Shown here: positions 6,836-11,363 of the stretch, piece after piece | Numbering within the stretch: the stretch's first letter is position 1 | How the letters are laid out: each line of letters opens with the position of its first letter | Assembly (NCBI GenBank): GCA_021828635.1 | Contig: JAJZEJ010000543.1 | Location: 1 to 11,363, forward strand | Length of the DNA stretch: 11,363 bases | DNA from: Chloroflexota bacterium | Lineage (GTDB): Bacteria; Chloroflexota; Ktedonobacteria; Ktedonobacterales; Ktedonobacteraceae | Direction of reading: 5' to 3' | Notes under the pieces: generated by a model | What the model was told of the DNA's origin: nothing | The model's input: only the letters and a program-made list of their open reading frames with translations | Databases searched by the model: none | Made by a program: the position numbers and the translations under genes

Positions 6836-6856
6836 CACTGACTAAAGACCCTAATT

Positions 6857-6868
6857 AAATGGTATCAT
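6857..6868 (+). repeat. Right copy of 12-bp direct repeat flanking the R-M module
   Basis: Exact second copy of AAATGGTATCAT (see 4443-4454), 21 bp after the endonuclease stop and 61 bp before the aldehyde dehydrogenase start. It marks the likely right edge of the inserted segment. Confidence 0.7.
6860..6868 (+). promoter_or_regulatory. Extended -10 element, candidate promoter of the aldehyde dehydrogenase gene
   Basis: TGGTATCAT again matches TGnTATAAT with one mismatch, about 61 bp before the ATG at 6930. No clear -35 box stands at the expected distance. No terminator is visible between the endonuclease stop and this gene, so read-through from the R-M operon is also possible. Confidence 0.4.
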
Positions 6869-6929
6869 AAATCAGCCTCTACTTTCTCTTAATGGTATTT
6901 TTCTTATAGCCTATAAAGGATGTGCAGAT

Positions 6930-8486
6930 ATGGCGCTTGAACAAGATGCTGCTCAAAGGACAATTACGGAACAATCACAAGCGACGAAGTCCGTGTTAGT
7001 TGCACACAATGCCACCACGGGCGCGGTATTGGGCGAACTACCTATCGCGGACGAAGAGGCTGTGCGCTCAGCAGTCACAGCGGCACGCGCAGCACAGCCG
7101 TTTTGGGCTGAGCTGCGTTTTCGGCAACGCGGTTCGTATCTGCTACGTTTCCGTGATCTTATGCTTGACCGTTCTGACAAGCTCGCGCGTCTCATCTCGG
7201 AAGAGGTGGGGAAGCCACGGGTGGAGAGTATGCTGACCGAGATCATGGCGGCGGCTGATATCATCAACTATTATGTCAAGAACGCCGAGAAGATGCTGGC
7301 TGATGAGCCGGTGCCACTACACCTGCTCAAATATCGCAAGAGCTACCTGCACTACACGCCGCTGGGTGTCATCGGCATTATCTCACCCTGGAACTTTCCC
7401 TTCGTCATCTCGCTCTCCGAGGTCGTGACCGCGCTGATCGCTGGCAATACCGTCGTCTTGAAGCCCTCTGAGATGACACCTATGTGTGGTCAGGCCGTCG
7501 CTGATCTGCTGATTGAAGCTGGTCTGCCCAAAGATGTGTTTCATATCGTGCATGGCTATGGTGAAACTGGCGCGGCCCTGGTACGCAGTGGCGTCGATAA
7601 AATTTGTTTTACCGGTGGCGGTCCAACCGCACGCCATATTATGCGTGCTGCTGCCGATAATCTGACGCCGGTCGTTTTTGAACTGGGTGGCAAAGACCCG
7701 ATGATCGTGTGTGCCGATGCCGATGTTGAACGCGCCGCGCAAGCTGCCGTTTGGGGTGCGTTCGCCAATTGCGGCCAGATTTGCGCCTCGGTCGAGCGTG
7801 TCTATGTGCATAAGAATCTGGCCGATACGTTCATCAATCGTGTGGTAGAACTGACGAAAAAGCTGCGTGTGGGTGTGGCCGCAGAGGGAGAAGATGTTGA
7901 TGTTGGCTCAATGGTGCATGAACAGCAGGTGCAGATCGCGGAGCGTCAGGTCAATGATGCCGTTGAGAAAGGTGCCACGGTTGTTGTCGGTGGTAAACGT
8001 CCAGCACACCTTACCGGCCCTTTTTACGAGCCGACTGTCCTCACCAACGTCAACCATGAGATGCTGGTCATGCGCGAAGAGACCTTTGGCCCACTCTTGC
8101 CAATTATGGTGGTCGAGAGTGATGAGGAAGCAATTCGGCTAGCCAATGAGAGTGTCTATGGCCTGGATGCTTATGTTTTTAGCAAGGATGGCGCACATGC
8201 CGACCGTGTGGCGCGGCGTATCGAGGCTGGCACTGTGATGATTAACGATGTCATTTCCTCATATTCCGCGCCGGAGACACCCTGGGGGGGTGTCAAGCAA
8301 TCTGGCTTTGGGCGCGTGCATGGCGGGGCGTTAGGTTTGAAAGAATTTTGTCAGGTGCGCCACGTGATGAGTGAGCGTGTACGTCTGCCGATGAAAAAAG
8401 AACTGTGGTGGTATCCTTACCGTCAAGCTTTCGTACCCATTCTCAAACCAGTCCTCAAGGCGCTGTTTGGGCGCAAGCAGAAATAA
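6930..8486 (+). CDS. Aldehyde dehydrogenase, possibly acting on carotenoid or other lipid aldehydes
   Basis: NAD(P)-dependent oxidation of an aldehyde to a carboxylic acid. 518 residues with the complete ALDH set: PWNFP (153-157, N155 oxyanion), KPSE (178-181, cofactor), FELGGK (250-255, general base E251), GQICAS (282-287, nucleophile C285) and EETFGP (383-388, ribose contact). The NAD-binding FTGSxxxG motif is altered to FTGGGPTA (227-234), with Ala in place of the second Gly. After the catalytic domain comes a tail of about 30 residues, KKELWWYPYRQAFVPILKPVLKALFG (from 489), hydrophobic and aromatic and likely to sit on the membrane, as in ALDHs for long-chain or carotenoid substrates. crtI follows 230 bp downstream but a terminator separates them. 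AAAGGA precedes the ATG. The carotenoid role is inferred from context; a fatty-aldehyde role is equally possible. Confidence 0.9.
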   Translation: MALEQDAAQRTITEQSQATKSVLVAHNATTGAVLGELPIADEEAVRSAVTAARAAQPFWAELRFRQRGSYLLRFRDLMLDRSDKLARLISEEVGKPRVESMLTEIMAAADIINYYVKNAEKMLADEPVPLHLLKYRKSYLHYTPLGVIGIISPWNFPFVISLSEVVTALIAGNTVVLKPSEMTPMCGQAVADLLIEAGLPKDVFHIVHGYGETGAALVRSGVDKICFTGGGPTARHIMRAAADNLTPVVFELGGKDPMIVCADADVERAAQAAVWGAFANCGQICASVERVYVHKNLADTFINRVVELTKKLRVGVAAEGEDVDVGSMVHEQQVQIAERQVNDAVEKGATVVVGGKRPAHLTGPFYEPTVLTNVNHEMLVMREETFGPLLPIMVVESDEEAIRLANESVYGLDAYVFSKDGAHADRVARRIEAGTVMINDVISSYSAPETPWGGVKQSGFGRVHGGALGLKEFCQVRHVMSERVRLPMKKELWWYPYRQAFVPILKPVLKALFGRKQK

Positions 8487-8495
8487 TTGACGAAC

Positions 8496-8548
8496 CGAAA
8501 CGGCGTATGTGTACAGAGATACGCCGTTTCGTTGACGTTTTGCTTTTT
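8496..8548 (+). terminator. Intrinsic terminator after the aldehyde dehydrogenase gene
   Basis: Perfect 13-bp inverted repeat, CGAAACGGCGTAT (8496-8508) and its complement (8519-8531), with a 10-nt loop, followed by a T-rich tract ending TTTTGCTTTTT (to 8548). It begins 9 bp after the stop codon. It separates the dehydrogenase transcript from that of crtI. Confidence 0.75.
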
Positions 8549-8567
8549 ACCCTCTTCGTGGTATCAT
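8540..8567 (+). promoter_or_regulatory. Candidate crtI promoter with extended -10 element
   Basis: TTGCTT (8540-8545), 16 bp, then TATCAT (8562-8567) preceded by TGG, giving a third copy of the TGGTATCAT motif in this window. Transcription would begin near 8575, about 140 nt before the crtI ATG. A separate perfect TATAAT at 8596-8601 lacks a good -35 box. Confidence 0.45.
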
Positions 8568-8619
8568 CTCGTCTATGAATCGACATCCCTATACGTATAA
8601 TAAGTAAGAAGCAGGGGAT

Positions 8620-8710
8620 GTATGTGAAACGTGCTGCCAATGCCTGGAGCGAGTAAGCTTTTTCCTCCTTTCCATCACTGGACAGCATTGCACTATACAT
8701 ACAAAGGTGA
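8620..8710 (+). promoter_or_regulatory. Structured leader of crtI with anti-Shine-Dalgarno segment
   Basis: GTGCTGCCAATG (8631-8642) can pair with CACTGGACAGCAT (8676-8688), giving 11 pairs with one mismatch, one G-U and one bulged A; GTATGT (8620-8625) and ACATAC (8697-8702) can extend the stem. The loop holds TTTCCTCCTTTCC (8661-8673), which includes CCTCCTT, the complement of a consensus Shine-Dalgarno. CCTTT (8667-8671) could pair with AAAGG (8703-8707) of the crtI ribosome binding site. This suggests translational control but matches no riboswitch class I recognise. Confidence 0.35.
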
Positions 8711-8716
8711 AGATAC

Positions 8717-10234
8717 ATGCGTATTGTGATTATTGGGAGTGGCTTCGGCGGGTTGAGCGCCGGTATTCGTCTGCAAGCGCAAGGCCACGAGGTGACGATT
8801 CTGGAACGGCGCGACAAGCCCGGTGGGCGTGCGTATGTCTACGAGCAGGATGGTTTTACCTTCGATGGTGGCCCGACGATTCTCACCGCCCCCTGGCTCA
8901 TTCATGACCTGTTTACGCTGTGTGGCAAGAAGACAGAGGATTATGTCAAGCTCATCCCCATTAACCCGTTCTACAACATCCGTTTTGAGGATGGCCTGAT
9001 CTTTCATTACAACAACGACCGTGAAAATATTCTGCGTCAGATCCGCGAAATCAGCCCTGATGATGTTGAAGGCTATCTGCGTTTTGCTCAGGAAGGCGCT
9101 AAAATCTACGAGAAAGGTTTTGAGCTGATTGACCAGCCCTTTACACATGTGTCGGATATGCTCAAGGTTGTTCCCGATCTGGTGCGCTTACAGGCGCAGA
9201 AATCGGTGGCCGGTTTCGTTTATCAATATATCAAGGATGAACGTTTGCGTCAGGTTTTCAGCTTTCACCCGTTGCTGATTGGTGGCAATCCATTCCAGAG
9301 TACAGCTATCTATGCCTTAATTCATACATTGGAGCAGAAGTTTGGGGTCTGGTACACTATGGGTGGCACAGGGGCGCTAGTACGCGCATTGGCGAAGCTC
9401 TTTGAAGAGATGGGTGGTAAGTTGCTGCTCAATGTTGAGGCGACGGAGATTGAGATAAACGGGCAGACAGGGCGTGCCACAGGCGTGTATACACGCGATG
9501 GTGAGTTTTATCCTGCCGCAGCCGTAGTTAGTAATGCCGATGTGGCTTCTACTTACCTGCATTTAGTTCCGGCCCGCTTCCGCAAGAAGAATACGGATCG
9601 CCGAATAAAGAGTCTGGAGTATGCCATGTCGCTCTTTGTGATCTACTTTGGCACTGATCGCAAGTATGAGCATATAGCCCATCACGAGATTTTAATGGGG
9701 CCGCGCTATAAAGGCTTGCTGGACGATATTTTCAAACGCAAGGTTTTGGCGAAAGATTTCTCGCTCTACCTACATCGTCCCACGGCGACGGATGCGTCAC
9801 TGGCACCAGAGGGTTGCGATTCCTGGTATGTGTTGTCGCCGGTACCGCATCTTGGCAGTGGGACAGATTGGCGTACAATGGCGAAACCGTATCGAGACTC
9901 GATTATTGCCTATCTTGAGGAGCATTATCTGCCAGACCTCTCGCGGCACATTATCTCGGAGCATTCTATTGACCCGTTGCATTTTCAGAATACGCTCAAC
10001 AGCTATCTTGGCAGTGCTTTTTCGGTCGAGCCGCTTTTGACACAATCGGCCTGGTTCCGTCCGCATAATGTTAGCGAAGATGTGGAGAACCTCTATTTTG
10101 TTGGTGCCGGAACTCATCCTGGGGCAGGATTGCCAGGAGTGATGAGTTCAGGTAAAATAGTAGCAGATATGGTTGGGTTGGCGCAGTATGGGGTGAAACG
10201 ACAAGCGGGGGAAATGACCGCCATAGAGCAATAG
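8717..10234 (+). CDS. crtI: Phytoene desaturase family FAD enzyme (CrtI type)
   Basis: FAD-dependent carotenoid desaturase, membrane-associated; CrtI converts colourless phytoene stepwise to coloured polyenes such as lycopene or neurosporene. 505 residues, a typical length. MRIVIIGSGFGG (1-12) with E30 and KPGGR (34-38) form the dinucleotide-binding Rossmann site. HPLLIGGNPF...IYALIHTLEQKFGVWYTMGGTGALV is the hallmark central CrtI segment. FVGAGTHPGAGLPGVMSSGK near residues 461-480 is the bacterial carotenoid dehydrogenase signature. Related enzymes (CrtN, CrtD, CrtO) differ in substrate; the central segment fits CrtI best, but substrate and number of steps cannot be fixed by sight. The ATG is preceded by AAAGGTGA, 8 nt spacing. 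No crtB or other carotenoid gene follows. The aldehyde dehydrogenase upstream might oxidise a product of the same pathway. Confidence 0.93.
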   Translation: MRIVIIGSGFGGLSAGIRLQAQGHEVTILERRDKPGGRAYVYEQDGFTFDGGPTILTAPWLIHDLFTLCGKKTEDYVKLIPINPFYNIRFEDGLIFHYNNDRENILRQIREISPDDVEGYLRFAQEGAKIYEKGFELIDQPFTHVSDMLKVVPDLVRLQAQKSVAGFVYQYIKDERLRQVFSFHPLLIGGNPFQSTAIYALIHTLEQKFGVWYTMGGTGALVRALAKLFEEMGGKLLLNVEATEIEINGQTGRATGVYTRDGEFYPAAAVVSNADVASTYLHLVPARFRKKNTDRRIKSLEYAMSLFVIYFGTDRKYEHIAHHEILMGPRYKGLLDDIFKRKVLAKDFSLYLHRPTATDASLAPEGCDSWYVLSPVPHLGSGTDWRTMAKPYRDSIIAYLEEHYLPDLSRHIISEHSIDPLHFQNTLNSYLGSAFSVEPLLTQSAWFRPHNVSEDVENLYFVGAGTHPGAGLPGVMSSGKIVADMVGLAQYGVKRQAGEMTAIEQ

Positions 10235-10405
10235 CTGTAGCTGTGCGAGCAAGCCGTACAAGGAGGCCCATCTATTCTAATATAAGCGATGGCGAAGAGC
10301 AAGGAGCAATGACGCTCCCTGACACAGTGTTTACAACGTTGTTATGCTGACATGTTCTCTAAATAGATGCGTGTAGTAACCCTACAGTAGAGAGGAGCGC
10401 AATCT
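10235..10405. other. Intergenic region between crtI and the hydrolase gene
   Basis: 171 bp without a convincing gene. It contains a weak GGAGC/GCTCC hairpin (10303-10318) without a T tract and a perfect palindrome ACAACGTTGT (10333-10342) that overlaps TTTACA, a possible -35 box, with no convincing -10 box at the right distance. Transcription of the hydrolase gene could start here or continue from crtI. Confidence 0.4.
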
Positions 10406-11363
10406 ATGTCTGGGCATCATCGATTGGTACTTGGGCTAGCAACCAGTACCGGACTGCTCGGTCTGACCGTCACCAGCGGCCTTACTATTCTGGCGAATCA
10501 TGTTGTCAATGAGTTTTCCAGCCCTCACAAGAACCTGGATAGTGCGGACTTCACCTGGGATGTGCCGCAGATTTACACTGAACCACCTCTATCGGTACAG
10601 CGTTCCCTGTTATTCAACACCGAAGATGGCGTGTTATTGCGTGGTGATTTCTGGTTCCAGTCGCGTCAAGCTCCCACGATTGTGCTTTGTCATGGCTATC
10701 GCATCGACCGTTCGCATCTGCGTTCTGTCGCTGCTATAGAATATGCTTGCGGCTATAATATTCTGCTTTTCGATTTTCGTGGGCATGGTGGTAGCGAGAG
10801 CGTAATGACGAGCGGCGGAAACGCGGAAATTCACGACCTCGAAGCTGCTATCGTCACCGCTGGTCGCCAACCAGAGACGTTGCCAGGGAGAATTATTCTG
10901 CAAGGCTTTTCAATGGGTGCCTCGGTCACGCTGCTCACACCACCTCATCCTGATGTAGTTGCTATTGTTGCTGATAGTCCCTTTGCCCGTTCGGATGAGA
11001 TGCTCCAGCGTATTGTCTGTTATCAAATAACGCAGGCATACAATGGCTTGAAACCACAGTTGCGTCAATTGGGCCATCTGCTACCGGCGATTGCCTGGGC
11101 TATTATCGCGGCCAGCATTGTCGTCTTCCGTCTACGCTTTGGCTATGGTTTTGTGGCACGCACTGACAGAAGTTTTCGCCGTTGGAAGCCGAAGCCCAAA
11201 ACTAAAGGTCGAGGACGTGTGCAACCTACACTGGCTGAGCATTCAGTCCCCATCTTGCTGGTGCATGCCACGGGCGATAACCTGATTCCCTTCGCTCATG
11301 CAAAACAGATCGCGGCTGAGGCAAAGGCGTATGGTGTGCCATTGGAGACCTACTTTGCTGATG
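10406..11363 (+). CDS. Membrane-anchored alpha/beta hydrolase (3' end outside window)
   Basis: 319 codons are visible and the gene continues past the right edge. The N-terminus has a hydrophobic segment (about 7-30) that is a signal anchor or uncleaved signal peptide. The hydrolase fold follows: TIVLCHGY (91-98, oxyanion loop), LLFDFRGHGGS (120-130), GFSMG (167-171, nucleophile elbow with S169), VADSPFA (188-194) and PILLVHATGDNLIP (282-295), where D291 is the likely acid. The catalytic His would lie beyond the window. Between the elbow and the acid strand is an insert with a second hydrophobic stretch (LLPAIAWAIIAASIVVF, 225-241) followed by a basic segment (RRWKPKPKTKGRGR), which looks membrane-associated. 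The ATG has GAGGAG 8 nt upstream. It belongs to the broad S33/Hydrolase_4-like group (esterases, lipases, acylaminopeptidases); substrate unknown. Confidence 0.87.
   Translation, partial: MSGHHRLVLGLATSTGLLGLTVTSGLTILANHVVNEFSSPHKNLDSADFTWDVPQIYTEPPLSVQRSLLFNTEDGVLLRGDFWFQSRQAPTIVLCHGYRIDRSHLRSVAAIEYACGYNILLFDFRGHGGSESVMTSGGNAEIHDLEAAIVTAGRQPETLPGRIILQGFSMGASVTLLTPPHPDVVAIVADSPFARSDEMLQRIVCYQITQAYNGLKPQLRQLGHLLPAIAWAIIAASIVVFRLRFGYGFVARTDRSFRRWKPKPKTKGRGRVQPTLAEHSVPILLVHATGDNLIPFAHAKQIAAEAKAYGVPLETYFAD

Noticed and set aside
7383..7811. 142-codon open frame antisense to the aldehyde dehydrogenase
   Set aside because: It is opposite the catalytic core of a well-supported gene and shows no domain or ribosome binding site.
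8618..8656. Short frame MYVKRAANAWSE after AGGGG
   Set aside because: The binding site directly touches the ATG with no spacing and there is no other evidence of coding.
10303..10318. GGAGC/GCTCC hairpin as a crtI terminator
   Set aside because: Only 5 bp of stem and no following T tract.
10333..10342. Palindrome ACAACGTTGT as an operator of the hydrolase gene
   Set aside because: Ten-bp palindromes arise by chance and no convincing promoter could be placed around it, so it is mentioned only in the intergenic entry.

Overview
The window looks like chromosomal DNA of a mid-GC bacterium, most likely a Chloroflexota of the Ktedonobacteria type. This placement is an inference from three things: a GC content just above 50 % in the host genes, a CrtI carotenoid desaturase next to an aldehyde dehydrogenase, and a Tes-like radical SAM enzyme next to GT2 glycosyltransferases. 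No rRNA or other phylogenetic marker is present, so it is not proven. I see no tRNA, rRNA, CRISPR array, transposase or integrase.

Left part, minus strand, read right to left: pncB (nicotinate phosphoribosyltransferase, 4356-2965), a radical SAM enzyme with the cysteine layout of the tetraether lipid synthase (Tes) family (2798-1383, TTG start), and two tandem paralogous GT2 glycosyltransferases of the TIGR04283 type (1270-587, and 563 running off the left edge). The two gaps that flank the radical SAM gene hold palindromic repeat material. The two glycosyltransferases are only 23 bp apart and form an operon.

Centre, plus strand: a two-gene restriction-modification module. It consists of an amino-type DNA methyltransferase (4551-5912) and a Bpu10I-family-like endonuclease (5909-6835) joined by an ATGA stop/start overlap. 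It is clearly more AT-rich than everything around it, uses AGA/AGG arginine codons freely, and is bounded by a perfect 12-bp direct repeat (4443-4454 and 6857-6868). It appears to have been inserted between the divergent host genes pncB and the aldehyde dehydrogenase gene. The repeat contains an extended -10 promoter motif (TGGTATCAT) that also occurs upstream of crtI, so the insertion may have duplicated a host promoter.

Right part, plus strand: an aldehyde dehydrogenase with a hydrophobic, aromatic C-terminal tail (6930-8486), a strong intrinsic terminator, a 230-bp leader region with promoter-like, hairpin and anti-Shine-Dalgarno elements, crtI (8717-10234), and a membrane-anchored alpha/beta hydrolase (10406 to the right edge, incomplete). 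The dehydrogenase and CrtI may act in one carotenoid pathway: desaturation, then oxidation of a carotenoid aldehyde to an acid. The glycosyltransferases on the far left could in principle decorate such products or lipids, but nothing in the sequence links them directly.

No stretch longer than 300 bases lacks a gene. The largest gaps are 4357-4550, 8487-8716 and 10235-10405, and their contents are listed below. The most interesting points are the insertion signature of the restriction-modification module, the Tes-like enzyme beside glycosyltransferases, and the structured crtI leader.
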